DNA from: Niastella caeni | GTDB lineage: Bacteria; Bacteroidota; Bacteroidia; Chitinophagales; Chitinophagaceae | Direction: 5' to 3' | Assembly (NCBI RefSeq): GCF_004834005.1 | Contig: NZ_STFF01000002.1 | Location: 124,001 to 188,000, forward strand | DNA length: 64,000 nucleotides | Part shown: positions 27,274-35,972 of the stretch, piece after piece | How positions within the stretch are numbered: position 1 is the stretch's first letter | How the letters are laid out: each line of letters starts with the position of its first letter | Notes under the pieces: model-generated | Told to the model about the DNA's origin: nothing | The model's database searches: none | Seen by the model: the letters and a program-made list of their open reading frames with translations, nothing else | Program-made: the position numbers and the translations under genes

Positions 27274-28587
27274 ATGAATAAAAACCTAATATATTTTTTA
27301 CTCGCTATAACCTTCATTGCTTCGTGCCGGAAGGACGATGACAATGTGTTTGATAAATCGCCCGATGAGCGGCTTAATGAAACGCTGAAAAATTACCAGG
27401 CGGCTATCACCGGATCACCCTATGGATGGAATGCCAACATGATCACTGGTGATGGCGGCTCTTACCGGTTTTATTTCAGTTTCAACGATAGTAACCGGGT
27501 ACAGATGTACAGCGATTTTGACAGCACTACGGCTACTGTGATCAAAGAAAGCAGCTATCGATTGAAAGCATTGCAACAGCCCAGTCTGATCTTCGATACC
27601 TATTCCTACCTCCACATCCTGAGCGATCCCGATGCCGGCGTGAACGGCGGTACATATGGCCAGGGGTTGAAGGGTGATTTTGAATTTCGGATCGATACCG
27701 TTACGGCCGATAGCATTAGCTTAACGGGTCGCTTTAATGGCAGTAAGCTCAGTTTGCGAAAAGCAGCTCAGGCCGACCGTTCGATATGGGCCAACAAGCA
27801 GGTGACCAATGGGGTAGTGAATTTCAAAAATTACTGGAAGTTCCTGCTTTATTTCAGAAGGTTAACGTACAGCGGTACCCAATATGAATTACAGTTTGAT
27901 ACCACTGTTAAAAAAGTAACTGTTTCCTGGACAAGCGGTGCAAACACGCAATCGGTAACAAGAGGGTATTACTTCTGGGCAAACGGCGTTTATTTTTCAG
28001 ACCCTGTTGTTAATGGTTCTGCAACGGTGCCTGGTTTTAGTATCACCAGCTTTAATGCAGGTTCGCAAATAATGAATGTAACGGTAAACGGAACCGCCGC
28101 TACTATTACCGGCTTCAGCACACCCATTAATCCGGATGTAAGAAATGCTTCCAACCGATGGTGGCAACAGGGCGCAGCCAGTGATTTTTACTGGATCTCG
28201 TTTGACGGCTTTCACGTGAATGGGGTAGATGATGCCTATAATATAAAGTCGATTAAAAACGACACGGCTAAATTTTACTTTTTACTGTATAAGCCCAATA
28301 CCAATGGAGTTGATGCTTTCTTTACCATCTACCGCGACACGTTGGATAATTCACTGGATGTAGAGTCTGGTTCCTGGGTTAGTATGAATGTAACTTCTTC
28401 ATCGGGTCGGGCGCGTTTTAGTGAAGTGCAGGAACGGTCTCCATGGCCGGCAGGGGCGGCCACAACTACCCGTAATCAAATGTTCAATGGCAGCGGGTAT
28501 TATATTGTACAATCAAGTTCATTCAGTTACGATATGGTAAGCATTGCCGATGCGAAAGTATGGATAACGTGGTTCTGGTTATTCTGA
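27274..28587 (+). CDS. DUF4302-family lipoprotein
   Basis: 437 aa. Lipobox FIASC (Cys18) then RKDDDNVFDKSPDERLNE, and a beta-rich body, a pattern I associate with DUF4302 proteins that accompany SusCD plus HExxH lipoproteins. Function unknown; probably an accessory surface-binding component of this import system. 23 bp after the metallohydrolase gene. The operon ends here, with a strong hairpin 25 bp downstream. Confidence 0.82.
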   Translation: MNKNLIYFLLAITFIASCRKDDDNVFDKSPDERLNETLKNYQAAITGSPYGWNANMITGDGGSYRFYFSFNDSNRVQMYSDFDSTTATVIKESSYRLKALQQPSLIFDTYSYLHILSDPDAGVNGGTYGQGLKGDFEFRIDTVTADSISLTGRFNGSKLSLRKAAQADRSIWANKQVTNGVVNFKNYWKFLLYFRRLTYSGTQYELQFDTTVKKVTVSWTSGANTQSVTRGYYFWANGVYFSDPVVNGSATVPGFSITSFNAGSQIMNVTVNGTAATITGFSTPINPDVRNASNRWWQQGAASDFYWISFDGFHVNGVDDAYNIKSIKNDTAKFYFLLYKPNTNGVDAFFTIYRDTLDNSLDVESGSWVSMNVTSSSGRARFSEVQERSPWPAGAATTTRNQMFNGSGYYIVQSSSFSYDMVSIADAKVWITWFWLF

Positions 28588-28611
28588 CGGCTGAATGATA
28601 CATCATAAACG

Positions 28612-28660
28612 AAGAGTGCCACGGTCCTAAGCGAAGTCGAAGGATAACCGTGGCACTCTT
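28612..28660 (+). terminator. Terminator of the SusCD operon
   Basis: Perfect 14-bp stem AAGAGTGCCACGGT with its complement at 28647-28660, loop 21 nt, followed by an imperfect T-rich tail. Confidence 0.8.
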
Positions 28661-28937
28661 TCATATTTTAAAAACGGGTTCCTCCCGGCTGAGCCGGGAG
28701 AAGTTCCCGTTGTAGAGAGTCTCGACTCTGCTGACTGCAAGTTATTGGCAAACGAGAATGGGCAATGGTCAATGCTGAATGGTCCATGGTGAATCGGGTC
28801 ACGAATTTTAAAAATTTCTGAACAATAGCGAGACTCACTCACAACTCACCATTCACCTACTTCACATGTCAACTCATCAACTCCTTTATCAACCTTATCT
28901 CCTTTTAAACTTCTGGTCAGCTTGTTAACTTTCAACT
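28661..28937. other. Convergent intergenic region with hairpins
   Basis: Holds a TCCCGG/CCGGGA-type hairpin near 28686-28705, a small GAGTC/GACTC stem near 28718, and weak heptad tracts. No ORF supported. Confidence 0.5.
28754..28857. repeat. Weak heptad arms
   Basis: Left 28754-28795: GAGAATG, GGCAATG, GTCAATG, CTGAATG, GTCCATG. Right 28837-28857: ACTCACA, ACTCACC, ATTCACC. Less regular than other loci but the period of 7 holds. Confidence 0.6.
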
Positions 28938-29981
28938 TCAAATTATCACCTGCTCCTTCTTATCCTTGTCTTTATCTTTGTTCTTATCTTTATCCTTGTC
29001 TTTGTTCTTATCTTTCTTTTCGTCCTTGTTGATATTAATGTTAACGTTCAGGTTATGGCCTATTGTAATCTGGCCGAAGTCTGACTTAATTTTCATGGCT
29101 ATATTCCCGCTGCCCGTTTTGCCAAGGTATTGTTTGTTGAACCGGGGGCCATGTCCATCTTTATCATCCTTCTCTTCTTTTATTTCGAAGTTGGTTTTGT
29201 TATGCAGGTCGCCAAAGTGGGTGCTGATATCAAAATTGGCCGAAATGTTAGTATTCACATCCAGGTACAGGTGCGAGAAATTGTTCTTTACCGTAAGCGA
29301 TTTGGAGTCGTTGTCAACCTTCAGTTTCGCAACATCGCAATATTCAAAAACGGCATTCACGGCGCCATCGAGGTTATCAATAGCAGCTTTTGAAAACTTA
29401 ATGATCAGGCTGCCGTTGTTGATACTGCCGATGGTAGCTTTTCCAAATTCAACCTGCACTTTTTTAACATTGCTGAGCTTGCCGGTGGTAAGACTGCCGA
29501 ATTTACTTTCCAGTGTTACCTCCCCGTTATAATCCGGAACGCTCATGGGGCCAAATTCATTTCTTGCCGACAGCGGATTGCGTGCAGGTACATACACTAC
29601 GTAATCAATGTGAAATCCCTGTTTTTCTCCCTTGCCCCATTTGGGTTCTTTCTTTTTGTGCAGAGTTGTTTTGAAGGATACGCCGTCATTCGATTTGCTG
29701 TCTTCTATTTCAATGTGATCGAGAATGGCCTGCGCTTTTTCATCGGTGCTGGCTTCGGCAGTAATGGTCACCGATACTTTCACTTCATTCTTGTCCCAGG
29801 TGTTTATTTGCAGTTCGCCAAACTTGTTATAAAAAGAAATTTTATCGTTGTTGTCTACGGTGTAGGATTTGTTATAGGTCTTTGTTTTTTTCACTGCAGG
29901 GTCACCGGCTAATACATGCATCGACGATAACAGGCAAACTATAAGTAAGGGAATACTATGTTTTTTTAAAACTACTTTCAT
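28938..29981 (-). CDS. DUF4097-like exported protein with Lys/Asp tail
   Basis: 347 aa. Signal peptide (to about 26), then a repetitive beta-solenoid-like body with alternating short strands (SARNEFGPMSV, LESKFGSLTTGKL, VEFGKATIGS, DISTHFGDL, IKSDFGQITIG), as in DUF4097 proteins. The last 25 residues are a K/D/N repeat (DKNKDKDKDKNKDKD) of codon-level period 6. Overlaps the anti-sigma gene by 26 bp, so it is the third gene of a sigma/anti-sigma operon and probably an effector or sensor in the envelope. Confidence 0.8.
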   Translation of the reverse strand: MKVVLKKHSIPLLIVCLLSSMHVLAGDPAVKKTKTYNKSYTVDNNDKISFYNKFGELQINTWDKNEVKVSVTITAEASTDEKAQAILDHIEIEDSKSNDGVSFKTTLHKKKEPKWGKGEKQGFHIDYVVYVPARNPLSARNEFGPMSVPDYNGEVTLESKFGSLTTGKLSNVKKVQVEFGKATIGSINNGSLIIKFSKAAIDNLDGAVNAVFEYCDVAKLKVDNDSKSLTVKNNFSHLYLDVNTNISANFDISTHFGDLHNKTNFEIKEEKDDKDGHGPRFNKQYLGKTGSGNIAMKIKSDFGQITIGHNLNVNININKDEKKDKNKDKDKDKNKDKDKDKKEQVII

Positions 29982-30585
29982 GGTTGTTATTTTTTGCTGC
30001 TTTGATTTGATTAATAATGCTGAGTTGCTGATTGAGGATCTCAGTCTGCAGTCTTAAGTTCTCAATCATAGCTTCCAGCAATTGTTCACGATTGGGGTTT
30101 TCCGGTAATTCTTTTTGCAACGCGTTGTAAGAACTATCGAGTTTATTGATGTCTGCAACAAACTGTTTATACAAATTGGGGTTTTCTTTTTCAATCCCTT
30201 TCAGTTCGTTTTGCTTCAATTCAATGAGCTGGGTGAATTGAACCACTTCCCGGGCATACGTAGGATTGATCTCCTTCAGGAGCGGATCATTCAAAACCGG
30301 GGTGTCGGCTGATTTTGGTTGCTGTACCACATCCTTGTCGCGTATACTACGGTCATTCAATAGCGAGTAAATGCCTATGCCGGCCAGTATTAATATGGCG
30401 GCCGCCGCACTCCAGCGAAACAGGGTAAATAGTATCGGTTGCCGGTTTTTAGCTATTTGCTTTTCGTCAGTCTGGTTTTTATCAGTTAGTTCCTGTTCCA
30501 GTTTTTTCCAAACCTGTTCACCGGGTTCATCCGAATCGAACTGGTTGCGGTTATCACGAATAAATTGTTCTAAACCTTTACTCAT
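29956..30585 (-). CDS. Putative anti-sigma factor (membrane)
   Basis: 209 aa from ATG 30585 (TTG 30591 also possible). Cytoplasmic N-terminus (FIRDNRNQFDSDEPGEQVWKKLEQEL, about 8-33), one transmembrane helix (about 62-80, AAAAILILAGIGIYSLL), then a helical periplasmic coiled-coil-like region (110-205). No zinc HxxxCxxC motif. An AGGAG lies 8 nt before ATG, a rare clear Shine-Dalgarno here. Directly follows the ECF sigma gene. Confidence 0.75.
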   Translation of the reverse strand: MSKGLEQFIRDNRNQFDSDEPGEQVWKKLEQELTDKNQTDEKQIAKNRQPILFTLFRWSAAAAILILAGIGIYSLLNDRSIRDKDVVQQPKSADTPVLNDPLLKEINPTYAREVVQFTQLIELKQNELKGIEKENPNLYKQFVADINKLDSSYNALQKELPENPNREQLLEAMIENLRLQTEILNQQLSIINQIKAAKNNNHESSFKKT

Positions 30586-30587
30586 AT

Positions 30588-31139
30588 TCAAACTCCTTGT
30601 TTTATTAAAGTCAGCAGTTTTTGTTTGGCGCGTACATACTGGGTACGTACAGTATTATGCGAAATATTCAAAATTTGAGATATCTCTTCATGGTCATATC
30701 CTTCCAGCAGGTATAAACTCAGCACGGTACGGTAGCCGTCGGGCAATTTGGTGATCATTCTTTTTACTTCTTCTACTTTGTACTGCACCTCATTCTCGTT
30801 CATGGGCTCATCTTCTGCCACCGCCTGCAGTTCGGTACTTTCCATGTCGACCAGTCCATTCCTTCGCTTGCGAAGGATGTTGATCGATTTATTGATGACG
30901 ATCTTTTTCAGCCAGGCGCCAAAGGTGCTGCGGTAATGAAAATCGTGCAGGGAGCGAAATGCGTCCAGGAATGCCTCCTGCAGCACATCCTCTGCATCCG
31001 CTGAATTGTTTACAATACGTAAACTGGTGTTATACATAGCTTTGGAATATTGCCGGTACAACGTGTGAAAACTTTGGGGGTCGCCCTGTTTACAGCGTTC
31101 TACCAGTTCATCCCGGATAATGTTTGCAGTCAGCTCCAA
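30588..31139 (-). CDS. ECF RNA polymerase sigma factor (locus 1)
   Basis: 183 aa. Region 2 (YRQYSKAMYNTSLRIVNNSADAEDVLQEAFLDAFRSL, about 27-63) and region 4 (ITKLPDGYRTVLSLYLLEGYDHEEISQILNIS, about 130-160). First gene of a three-gene operon with anti-sigma and DUF4097-like protein, all overlapping or nearly so. Likely controlled by and controlling envelope signals. Confidence 0.92.
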   Translation of the reverse strand: MELTANIIRDELVERCKQGDPQSFHTLYRQYSKAMYNTSLRIVNNSADAEDVLQEAFLDAFRSLHDFHYRSTFGAWLKKIVINKSINILRKRRNGLVDMESTELQAVAEDEPMNENEVQYKVEEVKRMITKLPDGYRTVLSLYLLEGYDHEEISQILNISHNTVRTQYVRAKQKLLTLIKQGV

Positions 31140-31209
31140 AATGATCTGTTTAGATTGTTTTATAAAGAGACATGACGGAAATCATGATGTTGCATGGTTT
31201 CGACATTTT

Positions 31210-31368
31210 GTTTATGGTTTGAGGTTTATGGTTTGAGGTTGCTGCCGCGTTTTGGGAGTTTCAATTAAATTTAATACGCTAATTTTCAGCCTTAAAGGGT
31301 GGTTCCGGAAAATAAGGCAGTCCTGAATGAAATAACCACAAACCACAAACTATAAACCATAAACTTTC
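31210..31368. repeat. Heptad inverted pair with shared core (copy A)
   Basis: Left 31210-31237: GTTTATG, GTTTGAG, GTTTATG, GTTTGAG. Right 31334-31368: AACCACA, AACCACA, AACTATA, AACCATA. About 95-nt core starts GGTTGCTGCCGCG (31237-31249), identical to the core start at 33642, and contains GAGTTTCAATT (31256-31266), identical to 43386. Confidence 0.9.
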
Positions 31369-31401
31369 TTACTTTAGCTTAATATCGAAAAATAGTTAGT
31401 C

Positions 31402-32586
31402 ATGGGTACCAGAACCGATTTGTTCACCAGCCCGGATTATTTCTTACTGGATGATTTATTGACCGACGAACAAAAACTTGTACGCGAATCTGTTCGTAAT
31501 TACGTAAAGAAAGAGATTTCACCCATCATTGAAGAATTTGCACAGAAAGCGGAGTTTCCCGAGCAGATCGTGCAACAAATGGGTGAACTCGGTTGCTTTG
31601 GTCCCACCATCCCGGTAGAGTACGGCGGTGGCGGTTTAGATTATATCAGTTACGGATTGATGATGCAGGAACTGGAACGGGGCGATAGCGGGGTACGGTC
31701 AACTGCTTCCGTACAAGGCTCCCTGGTAATGTTTCCCATTTATGAATACGGCAGCGAGGACCAGCGGCGTAAGTATCTGCCCAAGCTGGCCAATGGCGAA
31801 TGGTTGGGTTGTTTTGGTTTAACGGAACCCGACCACGGTTCTGATCCTGCCGGCATGACCACTCATTTTACCGATGCCGGTGACCATGTAATATTGAATG
31901 GCGCCAAAATGTGGATCAGTAATGCGCCCTACGCAAAGATAGCTATAGTGTGGGCTAAGGACGAGCAAGGTGAAATTCACGGATTGATCGTTGAACGCGG
32001 CATGAAGGGGTTTACGGCGCCCCTGACACACAATAAATGGAGCCTGCGGGCTTCTGCAACCGGTGAACTGGTTTTTGATAATGTAAAAGTGCCTAAGGAA
32101 AATATTCTGCCTAATGTAAAAGGATTGAAAGGGCCATTGAGCTGTTTAACCAAGGCGCGGTATGGCATTGCCTGGGGTTCGGTAGGCGCGGCTATGGATT
32201 GCTATGATACCGCCCTGCGCTATTCGAAAGAGCGCGAGCAATTTGATAAACCCATCGGCGCTTTTCAGTTGCAGCAAAAGAAACTGGCCGAAATGATCAC
32301 TGAAATTACCAAGGCCCAGTTATTGAACTGGCGCTTAGGCGTGCTGATGAATGACGAGAAGGCTTCGCCGCAACAGGTTAGCATGGCCAAGCGCAATGGT
32401 TGCGAAATAGCCGCCAATATTGCCCGCGAAGCACGGCAGATATTGGGTGGCAGCGGCATCACCGGCGAATATTCTGTTATGCGTCATATGATGAATATTG
32501 AAAGTGTTATTACTTACGAAGGCACACATGACATACATTTGCTGATAACTGGTATGGATGTTACCGGTTTCAATGCTTTTAAGTGA
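31402..32586 (+). CDS. Acyl-CoA dehydrogenase, glutaryl-CoA dehydrogenase type
   Basis: 394 aa. FAD enzyme oxidising (and for GcdH decarboxylating) acyl-CoA. Seen: SPDYFLLDDLLTDEQ near the N-terminus, GCFGLTEPDHGSDPAGM (FAD/substrate binding), KEREQFDKPIGAFQ, RQILGGSGITGEY and the C-terminal YEGTHDIHLL with the catalytic Glu just before GTHD, the arrangement of glutaryl-CoA dehydrogenases. Would act in lysine or tryptophan degradation, consistent with kynU elsewhere in the window, but no pathway partner adjoins. Confidence 0.9.
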   Translation: MGTRTDLFTSPDYFLLDDLLTDEQKLVRESVRNYVKKEISPIIEEFAQKAEFPEQIVQQMGELGCFGPTIPVEYGGGGLDYISYGLMMQELERGDSGVRSTASVQGSLVMFPIYEYGSEDQRRKYLPKLANGEWLGCFGLTEPDHGSDPAGMTTHFTDAGDHVILNGAKMWISNAPYAKIAIVWAKDEQGEIHGLIVERGMKGFTAPLTHNKWSLRASATGELVFDNVKVPKENILPNVKGLKGPLSCLTKARYGIAWGSVGAAMDCYDTALRYSKEREQFDKPIGAFQLQQKKLAEMITEITKAQLLNWRLGVLMNDEKASPQQVSMAKRNGCEIAANIAREARQILGGSGITGEYSVMRHMMNIESVITYEGTHDIHLLITGMDVTGFNAFK

Positions 32587-32726
32587 TTTGAAAATGTGGA
32601 AATTTGAAAATGAATGGTCGCTCAGTTACAATTACCGGCCCGAATGGCAAATGCTGTTTTCAATTCATAAATTTTCAAATTTGCATTTTGCCATTTTCTA
32701 ATTGTTTAATTTTCAAATTTATAAAT
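32586..32726. repeat. Octad inverted pair between acyl-CoA dehydrogenase and aroK
   Basis: Left 32586-32617: ATTTGAAA, ATGTGGAA, ATTTGAAA, ATGAATGG, beginning in the stop codon. Right 32663-32726: ATTCATAA, ATTTTCAA, ATTTGCAT, TTTGCCAT, TTTCTAAT, TGTTTAAT, TTTCAAAT, TTATAAAT. The aroK ATG (32725) lies at the end of the last unit. Confidence 0.88.
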
Positions 32727-33234
32727 GAGGATTTTTTTAATCGGTTTCATGGGTTCCGGAAAAACACATTGGGGCAAGCAGGTAGCGCAACGGCTGAGTT
32801 TACCGTTCTATGATCTCGATGAAGTGATCGTAGAAGAAGAAAAAAGAAGCATCCCCGAAATCTTTGGCGAATCGGGCGAAGAATACTTTCGCAACAAAGA
32901 AAAGATAGTGCTGGAGAAAATTGTTGATGAAAACACCAACATGGTATTATCCTGTGGCGGCGGCACGCCCTGCTTCTTTAACAATATTGAATTCATGAAA
33001 AAGTATGGCGCCGTGGTATGGCTCAATACCCATGTTGATGTATTGCTGCATCGGCTGATGAAAGAGCGCGTACAACGGCCATTACTGAAAGATATCCAGG
33101 ACGAAGACCTTAAACATTACATCATTCGTAAACTGAATGAGCGCCGCATGTATTATGAGCAGGCGGATGTTATTATCGATAAGGAAGATGCCATCTCTAT
33201 GAATGACTTTATTCAAACCGTATTACATGCATAA
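32725..33234 (+). CDS. aroK: Shikimate kinase
   Basis: 169 aa, normal length. Phosphorylates shikimate in aromatic amino acid synthesis. Walker A GFMGSGKTHWGK (5-16), DLDEVIVEEE (shikimate-binding Asp), GESGEEYFR and SCGGGTPC (P-loop-facing GGG), LNERRMYYEQAD lid/adenine region. Overlaps the next gene by 8 bp (ATGCATAA). Confidence 0.94.
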   Translation: MRIFLIGFMGSGKTHWGKQVAQRLSLPFYDLDEVIVEEEKRSIPEIFGESGEEYFRNKEKIVLEKIVDENTNMVLSCGGGTPCFFNNIEFMKKYGAVVWLNTHVDVLLHRLMKERVQRPLLKDIQDEDLKHYIIRKLNERRMYYEQADVIIDKEDAISMNDFIQTVLHA

Positions 33235-33622
33235 AGGTTTTTTGCGCACGGCCGCTATACTGGGCGTGCTGGCCGTAACCCTCGGCGCTTTTGGCGCACA
33301 CGGCTTAAGGAAAATTGTTCCTGCCGAAGCAGTTGCAACATTTGAAACAGGCGTACGATATCATTTCTATCATACACTGGCTTTATTGGCCATCGCTATT
33401 TTGTTTGAAAAATTCCCGCAGCGTAGCATCCGGTATGCCGGCATTTCTTTTATCACCGGCATTGTTTTGTTCTCCGGTTCTTTATATGTACTTACCTTAT
33501 TACAGGCAACCGATACGGTAGGGTTGAAAGGCATTGGCGCCATTACGCCCATCGGCGGTTTGTTCTTTATCGTAGGTTGGTTGTGTTTGTTTGCTGGTAT
33601 TGGGAAAAAGAGCAGTTTGTAG
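33227..33622 (+). CDS. DUF423 membrane protein
   Basis: 131 aa from ATG 33227; an in-frame ATG at 33203 would overlap aroK by 32 bp. Four transmembrane helices with the family signature LGAFGAHGLRK (near 16-26), YHFYHTLALLAI and GGLFFIVGWLCL. Inner membrane, function unknown. The last codons and the stop (AGTTTGTAG) are encoded by a heptad repeat. Confidence 0.88.
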   Translation: MHKGFLRTAAILGVLAVTLGAFGAHGLRKIVPAEAVATFETGVRYHFYHTLALLAIAILFEKFPQRSIRYAGISFITGIVLFSGSLYVLTLLQATDTVGLKGIGAITPIGGLFFIVGWLCLFAGIGKKSSL

Positions 33623-33768
33623 TTTGTAGTTTATGGTTTGTGGTTGCTGCCGCGCTTTGAGATTCGCTGTTGTTTTTGAAAATCGTTTTTTATGCAGCAT
33701 GAAAGCGAAACGCCATTTAATAGTGACTTACCGAATTAAAGAACAACAAACAACAAACCATAAACTCA
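33614..33768. repeat. Heptad inverted pair with shared core (copy B)
   Basis: Left 33614-33648: AGTTTGT, AGTTTGT, AGTTTAT, GGTTTGT. Right 33741-33768: GAACAAC, AAACAAC, AAACCAT, AAACTCA. Core starts GGTTGCTGCCGCG (33642-33654) as in copy A. It spans from inside the DUF423 C-terminus to the kinase stop codon (TCA, minus TGA). Confidence 0.9.
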
Positions 33769-35751
33769 AATTGGTGCTTCGAAGGTAAGAACACAGTTCT
33801 TATCAGATTCAATCTTGAAAGAACCATCAATACTTTCCATTCTTCGGCGCATATTGCTGAGGCCGTTCCCAAACCGGCGTAGTTTATCGGCATCAATTCC
33901 CACACCATTGTCGGTTACTTTTATCATCAGCCATTTATCGTTGGTTGAAATGCTGATATGGATCTGCGAAGCCTGGGAATGCTTCATGGCATTGTTCAAT
34001 GCTTCTTTGATGCTCAGGAAAATATTCCTTCTTTTTTCGCCGCTTACTTCTGCCTGGGGTATCAACGCCGGCAACTGCACCCTGCATTCAATAGGCGTGC
34101 TGTCGAAATATTCAATGGCATGCGCCCTGATGTAAGCGATGAGGCTTTCAAGCGTGTCGTTGCTGCTTTTCATGGTCCAGATGATGGTATTCATCTTACC
34201 CAGCAATTCATTGGCCGAGTTGGAGATCTTTTCCAGTTCGGGAACCACATCGCCCTTCAAACGGCTTTTCATGATCTCGCTCATGAGCCGGATGGCCGTT
34301 ACGCCCGAACCCAGTTCATCATGCATGTCGGCCGAAATGCGGTTTCTTTCTTCCTGTTTGGCTGCCATCACCGCCATTTGCTTTTCAAATTCTTTTCTTT
34401 CATTTTCCAATTTTAACCGCTCGCGTTCTTTTACCCGTTCAATGATATCGCGCCGGTTTTTATACGCCAAACCCGACAAAAAGAACCCTAATTCCAGCAC
34501 CAGCCCTATTTCATAATAAAACAATGCCCGGTTAAAAATAGAAGCCACATCGGCTTTAACAAACTTCCACCCCGTTACAAGTATGATGTAGGAGATAACA
34601 GAGAATACTACCAGCGAAGCGTTACCCGCGGCCAGGTAGTTGAGCAGGGTATTTTTCTTTTTAATGCTATAAATAATAAAGAATACGCCAGTAATAAAGA
34701 AAAACTGCTTAATAACAAAGTTCTCGAGGATGTTTAGGAAAATGTACCAGTCGGTAAAAAAGTAAATAACAGAAAAAACAATACTGGAGCCAATCAGCAA
34801 TAAGCAGGCAAAATGAATGTATTTATCGAGCCGTGGATAATGTTCCTTGCTGTTGATGAATTTGCGCATGAAGACCATGTAAGAAACAACGCTTGCCGTT
34901 AAGATCATAAAATCGAGGTACTCCTCATAGAAATAATTGAAGGCCGAAGCGCTTACGTTGAGGTACGACTTTAAAAACAGCAGGGAACAGGTGAGAAAGG
35001 TATAACAGGCATAAAAGAGAAATTCTTTATTCCTGCTTTGAATATAAACGGCCAGTGAATAAAAGATCATGAACAGCAAAATGCCCGAAACTGTATAGGT
35101 AAATACATCGAGCAGGTTGTCGCGGTCGCGCTGTGAAATACGCCACTGCTGCAGGTAATCGTGCATTACCAGCCGGGGCGCCAGTGAACTTACATTGGTT
35201 CGAACAAAATTAAACCGGCAATAATAAATGGCCTGTTCATGCGGTTGTAACTGCAACTGCTTTACACCGGCAAACCGTTTATCGGTGCTAAGGCTGTCGG
35301 GCAAACGCGCAAACGTGCCTGGTATATTATCTAATTGTGATTTAAAAAGGGTAATAGTTCGAATATAGGAGCCGGGGGTAAAGCAAACGCTGATGGCTGT
35401 ATCGGCAGTGTTCTTTACAACAAATTTCAAAAAGCAATCCTGCTCTATCAAATTACCTGGTAAATCGTGCGGCAGGTAGGTACCCGGACTTAGTTTAAAC
35501 GGTAAATTAACAATACCGGCATCGGGTACCTGGTTTTTAGGCCTTGAAAGAAACAGCGATTGTTTATATAGTGATTTATGGTAACGAATGGTGGCGACGT
35601 CTATGATCATTGAGTCGGCCCATTGTGCATAACTATTGGTTGCAAAACAAAAAAGCAGGATAAAAAAATAGGTATGTTTGATGGCCTTACTGAAAGGATA
35701 ACGGCAAGTTGTGTTTGTGGATACAAATCGAGGATGGCTTGTAGTGCTCAT
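33766..35751 (-). CDS. 7TMR-DISM sensor histidine kinase
   Basis: 661 aa. Signal peptide (to about 43), extracellular 7TMR-DISM sensor domain (about 55-190), seven transmembrane helices (about 205-420), coiled coil rich in K/E (430-465), HisKA_3 dimerisation domain with RISADMHDELGSGVTAIRL (phospho-His near 475) and HATPase_c (EALNNAMKHSQAS, DNGVGID, GNGLSNMRRRM). LiaS/NarX-type output. No LuxR/LytTR-type response regulator adjoins, so it is an orphan here. Ligand unknown. Confidence 0.92.
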   Translation of the reverse strand: MSTTSHPRFVSTNTTCRYPFSKAIKHTYFFILLFCFATNSYAQWADSMIIDVATIRYHKSLYKQSLFLSRPKNQVPDAGIVNLPFKLSPGTYLPHDLPGNLIEQDCFLKFVVKNTADTAISVCFTPGSYIRTITLFKSQLDNIPGTFARLPDSLSTDKRFAGVKQLQLQPHEQAIYYCRFNFVRTNVSSLAPRLVMHDYLQQWRISQRDRDNLLDVFTYTVSGILLFMIFYSLAVYIQSRNKEFLFYACYTFLTCSLLFLKSYLNVSASAFNYFYEEYLDFMILTASVVSYMVFMRKFINSKEHYPRLDKYIHFACLLLIGSSIVFSVIYFFTDWYIFLNILENFVIKQFFFITGVFFIIYSIKKKNTLLNYLAAGNASLVVFSVISYIILVTGWKFVKADVASIFNRALFYYEIGLVLELGFFLSGLAYKNRRDIIERVKERERLKLENERKEFEKQMAVMAAKQEERNRISADMHDELGSGVTAIRLMSEIMKSRLKGDVVPELEKISNSANELLGKMNTIIWTMKSSNDTLESLIAYIRAHAIEYFDSTPIECRVQLPALIPQAEVSGEKRRNIFLSIKEALNNAMKHSQASQIHISISTNDKWLMIKVTDNGVGIDADKLRRFGNGLSNMRRRMESIDGSFKIESDKNCVLTFEAPI

Positions 35752-35816
35752 AAAGTACCCCGGTTACGCACCGGGGGGAGTTAGTTTCAGAGGGTGAATG
35801 TACGAAAAAAAGCATA

Positions 35817-35937
35817 AAGGCTCAAGGTTCAGGACGCAAGGCTAAGGCCTTTATTTTTAACTTTTCTGTGATCGCGTCGAATTCCTGTGCCTTATATCTT
35901 GGGTTCTTGTATCTCATACCTTGTATCTTGTGCATTG
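35817..35937. repeat. Heptad tracts between divergent kinase and ftsK
   Basis: Left 35817-35844: AAGGCTC, AAGGTTC, AGGACGC, AAGGCTA. Right 35895-35937: TATCTTG, TATCTCA, TACCTTG, TATCTTG, TGCATTG, with two units of 8. Arms are loosely inverted. An ftsK ORF extended upstream would translate this repeat. Confidence 0.75.
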
Positions 35938-35959
35938 GATTCTTGTGCCTGAAACATCT

Positions 35960-35967
35960 TATCTTTG
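35960..35967 (+). promoter_or_regulatory. -7 box of ftsK
   Basis: TATCTTTGC, a full match to TAnnTTTGC, ends 5 nt before ATG 35973, implying a leaderless transcript. Confidence 0.6.
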
Positions 35968-35972
35968 CGAAC

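Noticed and set aside
21256-28587. Polysaccharide utilisation locus in the strict sense
   Set aside because: No glycoside hydrolase, lyase or dedicated regulator is encoded within the operon or next to it.
28960-29025. Frameshift artefact creating the Lys/Asp tail
   Set aside because: The tail is in frame with an intact upstream domain and its codon-level period of 6 is consistent with a real repeat.
31210-33768. Insertion sequence or MITE pair
   Set aside because: Arms and core recur, but there is no transposase, no defined terminal repeat and no clear target-site duplication, so I keep it as a repeat family.
35868-35972. Longer ftsK start
   Set aside because: The extra residues come from a heptad tract and from the -7 box TATCTTTG.
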